NCBI RefSeq assembly: GCF_000220395.1
Contig: NW_004086456.1
Span: 1 to 21,793, forward strand
DNA from: Ichthyophthirius multifiliis
Lineage: Eukaryota; Ciliophora; Oligohymenophorea; Hymenostomatida
Direction of reading: 5' to 3'
DNA: 21,793 nt
Shown: positions 9,761 through 21,098 of the stretch, in pieces
Position numbering within the stretch: the first letter of the stretch is position 1
Layout: each line of letters opens with the position of its first letter
Position numbers and translations under genes: made by a program
The notes under the pieces: generated by a model
What the model saw: only the letters and a program-made list of their open reading frames with translations
What the model was told of the DNA's origin: nothing
Database searches by the model: none

Positions 9761-12700
9761 TTCTATTTACTTTTTTAAAATGATAATAAAGTCAATTTTC
9801 TATATAGATTAGCTGCTAAAAATGAATCATAGAAAGTTAAAAGATTATTTTAATCCGCTTTTTATCTTAATTAATTAAATTTTTACAATGAGTTATGGAG
9901 GAATTCTTCATAACTTTATCTTTAATCGAATATTTATTCGTTGTTTTTTAAATTTAAGTTTATTAAATACTTTGTTTTATAATAGGCATCTTCGACTATT
10001 TAAAATTCTTCTATATCTTTAGTTTATTGATATGTTATTGAATCGTTATTCTTAAAATATATAATTTTTATATATATATAAACATATTACTTTTTGTTTT
10101 GGCATGTTTTTTATTTAATTTTCTGGAATTTTTTTTTTTAAAAAAAAAAACTAAATGAAAAAAAATAAAAGGCACAATATATAACCCATATTTTTCAAAA
10201 ATAATAAAAAAAACTTACAGAAAATAATAAAAAAAAACCATGCCTAAAGTAATATAATATAATATGTATACCAATTAAATAGTAGATAACCATACATTAG
10301 TCCAATTTACATCTAAAAATTAAGTTAAATAAGATATTTTATCTTATTATAATTAATATTAATTTTTAAAAAGATTAAAAAAAGCATTAAAAATATGTAG
10401 TCTTTACTCCAAAAGTATTTTATGTACTGGGAATTCTTCCTATTTAGAAGGTATAGTTTCCCTCCAATTACTAAAAGTAATAACTGATTCATTAAAGACA
10501 TTAATTTTTTAATTTTCATTATCAAAATCTTTCAAATGCTTAATTTTTAAGGCAAAAGCTTACTCTAATTCTGTCCAAAGTTAAATTTTGTAAATTATTT
10601 AAACATGTTATCTAGTTATACACTTAGGTAATTTGTTCCAGTAAGAAAGTATTTTTTAATAAGCCTTGTTTTTTATCTATTCGAAGTTTTGAATTTATTT
10701 TTCATTTGAAAAAGTGTTAAAAAGAACCAATGCCTCAGCATGAGAATACATTAGGTTATATGGAAAAGGGTTTTTTTCAAGATTTATTGAGTTTTAATTG
10801 TCTTAAATGAATATTTTTTGCAAATGATAAGGAAGATACTTCAGATTTAGCCATTAATATAATGAATCAATTATTATTTAGGTATTTATAGTCTGTTTTC
10901 CGTGTTATTATAAAGCATCCCATTAGTTTAAATTTTTTTAACATTCAATTAGTAATTCTTGGAAAGTACAGAACTCATGTACACGCAAATAATCGTCTGT
11001 AAAAGGCTAAAAAAAGTTATTTTAGGCACTATTTTCGTCATTAGGGTTCGTTATTTTTGTAATAAATTCTTAGTTAGATAAAAGGAGTTCCTAGGCTCTC
11101 AAAAATTGGCTTTATTAGACATTATGTATACTCTATTTGAGTATTTTTGAAGAAGTTTAGGCCTATAAACAGGCAAAATAATAGTCTTTATCTTAAATAT
11201 TGTACATTATTTGCTGTATTTTATTCATTATGTCTTCTTCGAAAATATTATTATTAATATTAGTAGTTGTGTTTTATAAGTGGGTTTCTAAAAAAAGAAG
11301 AGAAATGTCAAATAGGGAAGGAATTTAGGAAAGTGCATAGATTTTTTCAGGATGTAAAGGATATTTTATCTCGAAAAGTGACTAGAGTAATACATGGGAA
11401 AGATTCTGGGAAACTATTATTTAAGGGGACTAAAAAGAGGTGATTTAGTCGCATAAAAATTTCTCTAGTGTTAATCCTAAAATAGTCTTATTTTGAGTTT
11501 TTCGGAAAAAAAAAGTTAGAATTTTTAACATATTTGGTTATAAGAGGCTATTATTTAATGGTATTAAAGCACTTGTAGATGTCTCGTTTAGTAAAATTTG
11601 ATGATATTCTTATTCCTCGTTAGATTTTGGGATGTAGTTTAATAAGGAAGGCTTAAGTTGTCCACTTATGATTAGATTTTGGAAGATTTCATACAGAAAA
11701 ATACAGTCTTTTTTATTTTAATTGCTTTTATAGGATAATTGGATTGTTGAGGCTTACGAGTATATTTAATGTAAAAGGAATTTGAAAGAAAACAAATACA
11801 CTTCATCGTTATTATTGGAGAGTATTTACTATTATTACTATTATTATTATTTTTAGTTTAAGTTTAAATTTTATTACTGAGTGTATTTTTCAGTTCCAAA
11901 AGTAAAGGAAAAAATGTTAAATTCTGAATCCAAATTGTCATTTTACATTAAATATTCATAAAAATAAAGGAAAAGTTCATGATTATGACTTGTTTTGGAT
12001 AATAAAATGGCCAATTTTCTTATCTAATGAGGCTATAGGTGAACTAATTTCGTATTTTTACATATTTTTAATATATTAAGAAGAAATTTAAAGTAGTGAT
12101 AAGTGATATTTTCTTCACTAAGGCGATAACAGAAAGATGCAGAAATCATATTTTGGTAAGAAAAAGAACAATATCGTGGCAGCTTTTGTGTCATTTGTTC
12201 AATATGGTCTATATTAAAGAATATTTCGAGTAGAAATTCCTTTTTGAGGTTTATTTTTTTGATTTTCTCACATAAAGGGGGTAGAAAGTCATCGAATGAT
12301 TCTTTTCCTAAAATTAAGGCTCGGAGTATGTTTAGAGCGTCTATTCTTAGTTGATAAGAAAGCTTAAATTAAACTATTTTGAGTAGTTGTTCGAGGAATT
12401 CTTTTATTTCTTTTGTGTCTTCTTGGATTTATATTTAGGAGGATAGAGAAGATATTTTTACTGAGTAAATATTGGCTAATATACTTATGTTTTGTAAATA
12501 ATTCTAGTTCGAACTTATTTACTATAGGAGTTAAACTGGAATTTATTATTAGTATTAGAAATCAGGAATTATATGGTAGTAATAAAAAATATCTTCGTTA
12601 TAAATAAAGGCGTGCGGGAAGAATTCTAAAGGCTCAAAAGTATCATGGAAGAGATTAAGTTTTATTTTTTCTTTATTTATAATAAAACGCTTTTCTATTT

Positions 12701-14808
12701 CGATTTCTCTAGATGATTTATTGTCAAAGTCATTAATTTTTTCTTAAATAGAAATATCGTCTAAATCGTTAAATTAAGTGTTTTCTTAAATACTGTCTTA
12801 TAATGGAATTTTATATATACAAGAATGATATGGGAGATATTATGAGTATCTTTTTTAGAAAAGACAATCGTAAAAAAGTGTTTATTAAAACGCGTTCATT
12901 AAATAAGGACGGATGTCTATTATTTTCGAAAAAAAAATATTTATTAGATTTGAAACGCTTTTTATTTCCACATCAAATTTCTCGTCGTAGACTAATATTA
13001 TTATACCTAACATTCGAATACAGGCATGTATGGATATTTATAAGGTTTCTTAAAGTCGGTTTATTTCTTAGTATATCTTCTATTTTTCGACAATGTCTTT
13101 TTCCTTTTGTTGTTGCTTTTACTTCTCGTGTAGTTCCTTGTATATATAGTAGTTATCGAGCCACATTTTTTCGCAGTTTTAAATTAAGTTCTTGCACATT
13201 ATAGCTTATTAGTCGTTGAAAGCAATATCAAGAAGTTTAGCAATTATATTAATACATAAGTTTAATTAAAGGTCTTTTGCGCAAAATAAAATACTCATAT
13301 TTTAAGAAGAAGTAGAATTAGTATTTGTAGTACTTCCTACTAACTAAGTTTAGTCTTTATATTAGAGTATTTTAAAAATAGTCTCCATTTCTTAGTGTAT
13401 GGAATCATTATTCAAAAACTCTAACATCATATTCAATAAACATAATGTATTTGTAATTAAGCTATTCCTACTGGCCTAATTTGTAGGAAATTTAATATAT
13501 AATTCGTATACTTCTTAGAAAGAAAATGATAATTAAGGGCATAAAAAAAATGCTTTTTTAATATAAAAGAGTAATTTATAATTATTATTGTGTAAGAGCT
13601 GTTTCGCATAAAATTTAACTATAAGTGAGTAGAAATTAACGTTATTGGAATTTTCTTTGGTGTTTTTCCACCATAGGAGTAAAGTTGATAGCTCAGAAAG
13701 GATTTCGTTTGAAATTTAAAGGGTATTATTATAATTTTAAAGGCTTTTGTTTTACAGCATTCTCGTTAATAATTACATTAAGTAATTTTATAAAATTTCA
13801 TGGCGTAAATATTTGTTGTTTTTTAATAAAAATTATACAAAAAACTCAAATTCAAGAATTTCAAATTAATCTATAAAACATTATATAGTTTAGGATAATA
13901 AATCTTATTGTTGTGAGCTATTTAAAACTAATTTTAGGTTTTATTATAGATATTATTATATTTCACTACTTATGGTTTAGCTGTATTCTTTTTAATAATC
14001 CGTGTATTATTGGAAGATATATTTACTTGTTTTTTCTATTTATTCGAATTCATTAAAGTTAAGTATATTAAACTTTACAAAAAGCTATAAGAAGTGATTT
14101 CTCCAGATTAGAATTTATGCGTTTTCGCTCCAAAATTGACATTTTTAGATTATGTTTTGAAGGATGTTAAGTTTTTCCGTATTTTCAGTATTATTTTATA
14201 TTGGAAATAAATATCTTATTACCAAATAAATTAACCTGAATGTATCATAAAGGTATTAAATACATTATATTTATAAATGCTTTATACATATTAATTTTCG
14301 GTTATTTAATAAAGTTTAAATATTCTCTATTTCTTAAATTAATTAAATAATAATTTTAAGAATTTCATTTTAATTATAAATAATTGCTTTATGTAAATTT
14401 TTACAATTTTAAATATAAATTGGACACAGTATATTTTATAAAAAAAGCTTTTTTTTATTCTAAACATCTTAAACTAGATAATATTTTTATTATTGTTTTT
14501 ATTATAAATATTTTTTTGAATAATATACTAATATATTATATTTTTAATCACCAGATAGTTATTAGTTCAATTCAAAAGTAAAAAAATTGTTTATTTATTT
14601 AATAAAATTTGCACTGTTTATATTTCCGTTTACTTTTTAGTTATAAATATAAAGACTGTAAATTTTTATTTTCCCAATTTTCTTTATATCGTTTTTATTT
14701 CTTAATATATATGTTTTTATTATATTCCAAAGTAAATTTATCTTTTTATTTTCTTAGTTAAAATATTTTTCATTGATTAAATTTTATTATAATTATTATT
14801 ATTATAAA

Positions 14809-14857
<49 letters not shown>

Positions 14858-16334
14858 ATGCCATAATATATTATTTAAATTTTATAAGTATTAAATCAAA
14901 ACCTTTTTTACCAGTTTTAATGAAAAATCTACAGTTTTTTTAAGATATTAAATTTATAATTTTTATTAATATAAGCTCATTTTAGTAATTTATATTTTCT
15001 AATATTCTTTATATAAAGTCTTTGCTTTAGAATTCTTAACTTATTTATTATCTTAATTCATAACTCTAATTTTATTATAAAAATAATTAATAATATATAT
15101 GTAATTTACTTCAGATTTTTTAATTATAGTATATATAATATGTAAAAGTTAGTAATCTTAAATATTATCTGGTTATGAGAAAATTACTTTACTTGTATAA
15201 TGTTACATAGCATTAACAAATTAAATTAAAGGTTTAAGTATTAATTTTTATATTTTTTTATTTTATAGCTTATTAATAAACTTCTACATAAGCAAAATAC
15301 TACATCTTATAATTAACTTCAATTAATTAATACTACTATCTTCTTCTTAAATAAAATAAATATTTTTAAGATGTTTAAAGAGTGCTAAATAACCGAAAAC
15401 ATTCTAAATTTATGGATTATCTTCTTTTACAAATTTCTATAAATAAGCGTATAAATGTTCCGTTAGTTCCACTTTAAAGCAATGTGAAAAAGTCTTAATT
15501 ATTTTTTTAGAGACTATAAAAAATTATGGAGTTTAAAATTTAAATGGACAATTCTAAAAGCAATAAAAAAGCGGATTTATTAATTTTTTAATTAAATCTT
15601 CGTGTATTATTTCCTATTGTCTTTTTTTATTTATATTATCAAGGCATATACAGGCTGATTTTTGGATAGTTTTTTCAACCCTTAAGGCCATTCCGAAGAT
15701 TTAAAATAACGCCTCTTATTTGTTTTCTTCGCTTAGTTTCTTAGTTTCCAAAAGTACTATTTTAATGCACTAAATTTATTCCCGCACTTATACACTCTGC
15801 CCAGTTTTTTATATTGTAATTAAAATCCTCTATATCCATTTTTATACCTTCATCATTGTAATAAAAAGTTAAAAATTAATTAATTAAAAACTCCTTTTAT
15901 TCTTGGAAATTTATTTCTAAAATTACCTTACATATATTACTATCTTCGTTATTTTTTTTCATTATTTCGTATATTTTTTTTACTACAAACCCTATTTCTG
16001 TACTATATTATCTATTTTCTTAAACTAAAACAAACGGTATTTTTTCTCCAAAACTAATAACGAATTCTAGTGTTTTTAAAGCGTTTTTTAAACACTGGAT
16101 CTTCCTATTGTATACTATATTTTATGTGTAATATCCCCTTCGTTATTTTCTATATAAGTTTATGAGAATTAATTAATTATTTCAAAAGTACTCTTTAATA
16201 TATCTGAAAGAAAATATTTTTATTCTTTAATTATATTTTATATACTATTTATATTATTATTAGTATTTTCTTGTTCTTAAATTTATTATTATTGCTATTA
16301 ATATTATTATTATTATTATTATTATTAAAATTAC

Positions 16335-16367
<33 letters not shown>

Positions 16368-19300
16368 GTTTTGTCTGCTTTTTACAAAAAAAGAAGATTA
16401 TAAATAGGTATTTTATATTTTAAAGAAATCAATTTAAGTGCATCTTTTGCAAATTAATGACAAATCTCCTTATAAGTTTATAAATTTCTAAAAGAACAGC
16501 CAAAACAGACTTAAAATTTGGGCTTTTTTCACCCACTTTTCGTACTATTTATATTAAAGTTTTCTTCATTAATGCTTAACAGCTTTATTCAATTTAACTT
16601 AAATTAATTAAATCTGGACATTCATTCAAAACAGTAAAATACACTACAAAATATCAACTATATATTCCAAAAGTATCTCCTAATTACAAAAATCAAAGCT
16701 TTCTTCTAAACATTGAATAAGTGCATATCTTCTATTTAATATATTGTCATTATTTTATGTATATAGTCTTTTAAAATATTCGTTTTCCCATACATTAGTT
16801 TGTAAAAATTCATTTTGGGAATTCGCTTTAGTTTATTATTATTATTAATATGAATATTCTTGTTCATTTATGGAATATTATATGATATTATTTATGAGAT
16901 TTTAGATTAAAAATCGATCCATTTTTTCCTTTGAAATGATTTTATTATTTATAAAAAAAGGAAGAATTTTTTTCAAGTATAAATTTGTCCATAAAAATTC
17001 TTTTAAAAAAAAAGCTTTTTTTAAAGACTTTTCTTTTCGGTCGAATAAAATTTGAATTTTTAAGCATTTAAAAATTGCAAATACGAAAATTTTAATTTTT
17101 TCTTCATTTTTTTTTCTTGGATTTTTTCACAAATTGCCAATAAAAATTTCTCACTTTCCTCTTAAAGTCTTATAAAAAACCCATATTCGATTTCCATTAC
17201 TTAGTCTATACAAGTTAAATCCATTAATATTATTAAACATTTATTTATTATTATTTAACAAATCTATTCATTATCTTCTTCAATATCAAAATATTCCCAA
17301 ACAATAAATTTTATTATAGAAAATGCATTTTCTAAAGCACTTGAATGTATAGTTTAAGCAAAAAAAGAAGTTAATATCCTCTAAAAAATAACTATGCAAT
17401 TTTCTATAACCTAAGTGTAATCTATTTAAAAAAACGACTTTTTTTTCTCGTCTAAAAATTAAATGAAAATACGATTTTATTCTTCATATCTATCATAGCT
17501 ATTTTATACTTTGAAATTTCTTTAATTATAATTATTATCTAAAGCATAACCTAAAAAAGATAATCGACTTAAAATTCTTAAAGCAATTTAAACTTATTCA
17601 TTACAATTATATTATTAATTTTATTATTATTAAGGTATATTATCATCTGTTTTTTTATTTTTATAGAGATTTTCTATAATTTCAGTGTGTTTATAATCAT
17701 GTATAATTTCATATAGTTTTTCTATAAAATCATTTTTTATTTCCTATAAAAATATTTCTATTTCTTTATAACTTAATTATTCTAAAATACTATCCATTAA
17801 TTTTAAGGCTTCCTTTTATGTATTTTCGTTTTCGTCACAGGAATATAAAATATTCATTATTGGTTTCGCAATTTAAGTCTTAAGGGCAATTTAATGTAAG
17901 TTCATTTTTTTTAGGGGCAATATAATAATTATTTAAAGCACTTTTTAACTTAATTCTGGATAATTAAGGTTAAAAAATAACACTAGATTTTCAATTATAT
18001 TAATACCCGAAAAATAATGGGAATTTTGTAAATTTTTCTAGTATTAATTATTATCTTGTTGTTTATAAATTTGTAAATTTTAAATAATTACGTCCCTAGA
18101 TTAGTCTACTCTATTTTAATTTCTAGTATTACATAATTCTTTTATCTCTTCTTGTATTCTTTTTTGTTTATAAAGTTACCTTTAGGGATCTTAATATAAT
18201 TACTCAGATAGTTTTCGTACAAAAGATCTTAATAATTTAATATATTCTAAAGGATAAATACTATTATGGGCTTTTTTAATTAAGAAAAGAATAGTATTTT
18301 TAATAATTTATTATTTTTGAGAATTGTTTTCTTATTAGTCTTCTATTTCGTCATAATAATTAACTATATTTGTGAAAATTAACCTTATTGTCTTTTAGAT
18401 ATATATAAAAAATTTGTTTTTATATAAATTATAGTGTTTATGAAAAGGGTCTAAAGAATCACAATTGTCTTTCATTTAAGAAAATAAAAAATTTAAAAGA
18501 ATTAAATTAAAATATCTACTACTTTTTAAATATAAGTTTTATTTATTTATTTATTATTATTATTAAGACTATTATTACTATTATTAATTTTATAATTATT
18601 TAAAAGGAAGTTCTAGTAACAAATTCTTACATAGAGTGCACATATCATTATTTATTTTCAGAATAAAATCAAAAATAACATCTAAATTATCCTCGAAAAC
18701 ATCCCTAAATTCTTTTTCGCTTTATAATTGAGCAAATACCTTCATAAACTCATTTAATAAATGAATTTCAGCTTTTTAGTATTACTGAGGATTATTAAGG
18801 TCTTTAATAATATCTAATTAATAACTATTATGAAAATAAAATTCGTGATTTAAAATTTTGAACATTTATATACCATTCCTTAATATTTTTCTATAAATTT
18901 TTAATATTTTAATATTTAAATATTAATTTTATTTAATAGAAATTCCTTATATCCAATTACTAATAACTTTTTATATCTAAATTAATTTCCATATAATACT
19001 TTATGATTCCTTTAAATATATTTAAGCATGATATTTATCAATTTCAATTCCATTTAAAATAAGATTTTTATCATCATTTTCGAATTCACTTTCTATGTAT
19101 ATTTTTTTTCTTGCACTTTCTTAATATATTAGTAAATTCGATAATTTTTCGTTATTATGTTTTTTTTTAAGTTCTTTTTATAAATATTCATTAACTTTAT
19201 TATTAAATTTTTCTTTTTCAATATCTTCTTGTTTTTTTATATGTTCTGTTTTTTTAGGCATTTTTTTTATTTCTTTGTATTTTTTTAAATTTTGATTGTT

Positions 19301-21098
19301 TTTTTTTATTTCTCTCAGAAAATTCTTCTTATCAGAAAATTCTAAAATTATATTTAGATTTTTTTATATATTCTTATATTTCTTTTTTATTATTTTCAGT
19401 TGCTTCTCAATAAAAAAAACCACGTTTTCTACCTAAAACTAATATTTTCCCATCATAACTTAATATTTTTCCATTAATTCATACAAAAAGCATATCCCAG
19501 AGTTTTATATATCCAAAAAAACACTATCGTCGAACAAAAACGGCAAAAACTCATCAATATACGATTAAAAAAAGCCTTAAATGCGATTAATTTGTAACTA
19601 GATTATCGGTATAATGTTCCCAGTCTACTATTATTACTACTAAACGTCGTAGTTTCTAAAAATGAACATATTGAGATATTATTCATTTAATAAATTCCAG
19701 AAAAGTCTATTTATAATAAGATAATTTTTTAGTAAATAATTTTTCTCGTAAATGGAATATTTAACTTCTTTTTTCATAAAAAACTGCATTTATTTTAAGT
19801 CTTCTTAGAATTCAGAAAAGACTTAAAACCCTTATTTTTTCTAAAAAATTTAGTTTAATTAATTTATATGCTCTATTTTTTACACACAATAATATTCAGG
19901 ATAGTTTTTTAAAATATTCTAAATAATAACTCTTACAACATCATTTATATGGATTTTTAAATCTTCATTTTTTTAAATACTTTCCTAAATATTGTGCATA
20001 CAGAAAGTTTTAAGTCTTTCTAATTATACTTTTATAGTCTAAAAAATACTTATGTTCTATTTCCTGTTTAAATTTATTGATAAAAATTCCAAATCGACCT
20101 ATTTTATGCCTTCTATGACCCCTTTTAGATATTATTGGACTTAATAAAGGATTTGTAAGTCTATTTGTTCTACAAAGTTGTTATAATTTACTGTAAAAAA
20201 GCCTATTTCAATAACTAAAGTGGTAAAATCGTCAAATATATTAAATTCGCATTTATTAAGTATATTTTCTTGTTATTAAGGGTTCAAATTCGAGTTGTTT
20301 TTGATATTTTTTAAGCATTCGAAAAATTATAAAACATTCAATTTAAATAAATTGAGAAGTTTTGGAAATTCAAGTTCTTCGAATTTAACTTATTTTAGGA
20401 GATTTTTTATATTTTCGATTTTTTGTTGTTTTTAGGTTATTTATTATACAAAAATTTCATTTATTTATTAATTTTATTATTATTATTAAACTATTTGTCT
20501 ATTTATTTAAATTATTTCTTATTAAATATTCTATATTAGGGTTGAAAACTCAATTAAAATGCCGAGAATTTGTTTCATTATTTTCAAAGACTTTTAAATA
20601 TGGCTATTTATTTATTCGGATTAAATTAAATTTTAAAGAATTTTGATTTATGAACTTATTTAATTAATTTATAAAACTTCATTTTTTTTACTTAAAATAA
20701 TTTCTTCAATTAGTTTTAAAATAAATTTGCGACTTTTTTATTAATTAGTACCCTCTATTTATGTCAAAGGCTCAGGAATTTCTAAAATACTAAATAGCGA
20801 ATGAATTAATTATATTTTTATTTATGTGTCTTCTTATAAGGATAACTTTTTTATAAATTCTATTATTTCTTCTTATGCTCTTTCAGGAAAATAATTATCT
20901 TTTAATATATATAAATATAATATTATTTTTATCTATATATATATATATATATTATTTATTCATTTTTTTATTTCCATTTATATTTAAAATAAAAATGTAT
21001 TCATTTATATTTTTAAATAATTTTATTTTTAATTTGTGTTAATAAGTTTTTATAAGTTTTTTATATTTGAAAATACATTATTTAAAGGTATTTATCAT
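7639..21098 (-). CDS. TRRAP: Tra1/TRRAP homologue, giant HEAT-FAT-pseudokinase protein
   Basis: One minus-strand gene of about 13.5 kb with at least eight introns encodes roughly 4,100-4,250 aa (human TRRAP is about 3,830, yeast Tra1 about 3,740). Tra1/TRRAP is the activator-binding scaffold of SAGA and NuA4 histone acetyltransferase complexes in the nucleus. Landmarks from N to C: HEAT helices with NYFPERAQEEII (near 20.9 kb); a Lys/Glu linker (near 19.2 kb); poly-Asn (16.3 kb) and poly-Gln (14.8 kb) inserts; central HEAT segments NELILIKIINLI and ANFIKQINNFFTFEL (14.6-15.0 kb); FAT motifs LNQWDALQQHG (near 10.9 kb; LNQWEALTEYG in human) and LIIWIPQLIQYL (near 9.35 kb); DIEIPG (8.77 kb); RLSPNITNYITQLG (8.0 kb; RLTPNISEFLTTIG in human); and a C-terminal MMYWF. 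The kinase catalytic motifs are missing, as expected for TRRAP. The start (21098, tiny first exon) is tentative. Parts between landmarks were not fully translated. Confidence 0.9.
7892..7952 (-). other. TRRAP last intron, with (TA)n
   Basis: A 61-bp GTATTT...AAATAG intron on the minus strand lies in phase 2. More than a third of it is a (TA)n run. Removing it joins SYDK to the FIIKLYLYKF block and reaches the terminal TGA. Confidence 0.8.
8550..8613 (-). other. TRRAP intron in the pseudokinase region, with (TA)n
   Basis: A 64-bp GTAAAA...ATATAG intron lies in phase 2. It interrupts the pseudokinase between DGTDQKQ and YVYTIFQM. Phases agree on both sides, and the flanking exons have whole-codon lengths (the exon 7953-8549 and the exon 8614-9700 both check). 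Confidence 0.8.
9701..9770 (-). other. TRRAP intron in the FAT domain, mostly (TA)n
   Basis: A 70-bp GTAAATAG...TATATAG intron lies in phase 1, and about 50 bp of it are pure TA repeats. It joins LLSFQKK to KYLDVITNIEK. Confidence 0.8.
10017..10218 (-). other. Two TRRAP introns flanking a 32-nt micro-exon
   Basis: The proposed introns are 10123-10218 (GTAAGT...TTCCAG, 96 bp, phase 2) and 10017-10090 (GTAATA...CTAAAG, 74 bp, phase 1). The exon between them (10091-10122) encodes only KLNKKHAKTK plus two split codons, and its phase fits at both ends. An alternative acceptor at 10051 would give a 40-bp intron but the wrong phase. The region is poly-A/T-rich, so the boundaries are less sure than for the neighbouring introns. 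Confidence 0.55.
14767..14874 (-). repeat. (TTA)n/(TAA)n tract encoding poly-Gln in TRRAP
   Basis: The uninterrupted (TTA)n run at about 14807-14855 reads on the minus strand, in the verified TRRAP frame, as a series of TAA codons, that is about 14 glutamines. It is followed by a second Gln-rich part broken by Tyr/Leu (YLQQQQLQQNL). The frame is fixed on both sides by conserved-looking HEAT sequence (FIKTGKKGFDLILIKFKQY before, NLINEKYFNQENKKINLLW after), so the repeat is coding and not an intron. Confidence 0.8.
15064..15206 (-). other. TRRAP intron in the central HEAT region
   Basis: The coding frame meets TGA in this AT-rich segment but resumes in the same protein (YELRQQISQEFQSKDF). Two phase-consistent choices exist: GTAACA (15206) to TTAG (15066), 141 bp, phase 0; or GTAAAG (15192) to AGAG (15064), 129 bp, phase 2. 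I cannot decide between them from sequence alone. Confidence 0.55.
16261..16371 (-). repeat. (ATT)n/(AAT)n tract encoding poly-Asn in TRRAP
   Basis: Two runs of AAT repeats on the minus strand, separated by a short SNF segment, read as asparagine in the frame that continues into FFQIYQRVLLKQLINSH downstream. The tract sits in a solvent-type linker between HEAT blocks. A probable intron with an unusual GTCATT donor (about 16378-16461) lies just upstream, because the coding block LAVLLEIYKLIRRF on the other side would otherwise meet TGA. Confidence 0.6.
18880..19300 (-). other. Lys/Glu-rich linker in the N-terminal third of TRRAP
   Basis: Minus-strand reading gives MPKKTEHIKKQEDIEKEKF, NEYLQKELKKKHNNEKLSNL and then IEIDKYHAQIYLKES followed by IIWKLIQIQKV. 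The highly charged segment sits about 550 residues from the N-terminus, where human TRRAP also has a disordered Pro/Lys-rich insert between HEAT blocks. The helix after it (YHAQIYLKES) resumes HEAT-type sequence. Confidence 0.65.
20899..21076 (-). other. Proposed first intron of TRRAP
   Basis: The N-terminal coding block (DNYFPERAQEEI) has no in-frame ATG upstream before a TGA. A 178-bp GTATTT...TTAAAAG intron would join it to a 22-nt first exon at 21077-21098 starting ATG (MINTFKQ), with matching phase 1. This is longer than the other introns and rests only on phase and splice consensus. Confidence 0.4.

Larger units (their letters stand above)
8760..11130 (-). other. TRRAP FAT (TPR-helix) domain, verified part
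   Basis: Reverse-strand translation gives a continuous helical domain. In order it holds AQELLLSNQEFITK (11.09 kb), ECQKNLNQWDALQQHG (10.93 kb), VITFSNWRETIPSKQEEF (10.45 kb), VNWTNVWLSTIQLVY (10.3 kb), DAYYKTKYLINLN (9.97 kb), YDSFLAANLYRKLTLLSF (9.8 kb), LIIWIPQLIQYLKEY (9.35 kb), LNFFFKLYSQIQKEFDQ (9.25 kb) and the exit motif KDIEIPGQY. Order and spacing follow the FAT domain of TRRAP. The part of the domain to the right of 11.13 kb was read only in samples. Confidence 0.85.

Noticed and set aside
10325-10525. Minus-strand 66-codon standard-code ORF starting MIMKIKKLM
   Set aside because: It is in the wrong frame. The neighbouring frame gives FAT-domain sequence (VITFSNWRETIPSKQEEF) continuous with the exons on both sides.
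12803-13204. Plus-strand 133-codon ORF visible under the standard code
   Set aside because: It is rich in Phe/Ile/Arg/Ser, and the minus strand reads as helical protein (EKMWLDNYYIYKELHEKQKQ, ISIHACIRMLGIIILVYDEK) within the TRRAP gene.
14220-15200. First impression of a 1-kb intron or an intergenic gap splitting TRRAP into two genes
   Set aside because: Codon-by-codon reading showed that about 14220-15060 is coding throughout, including the repeat (poly-Gln), and matches the central HEAT region of TRRAP; only about 130-140 bp near 15.1 kb is intronic.
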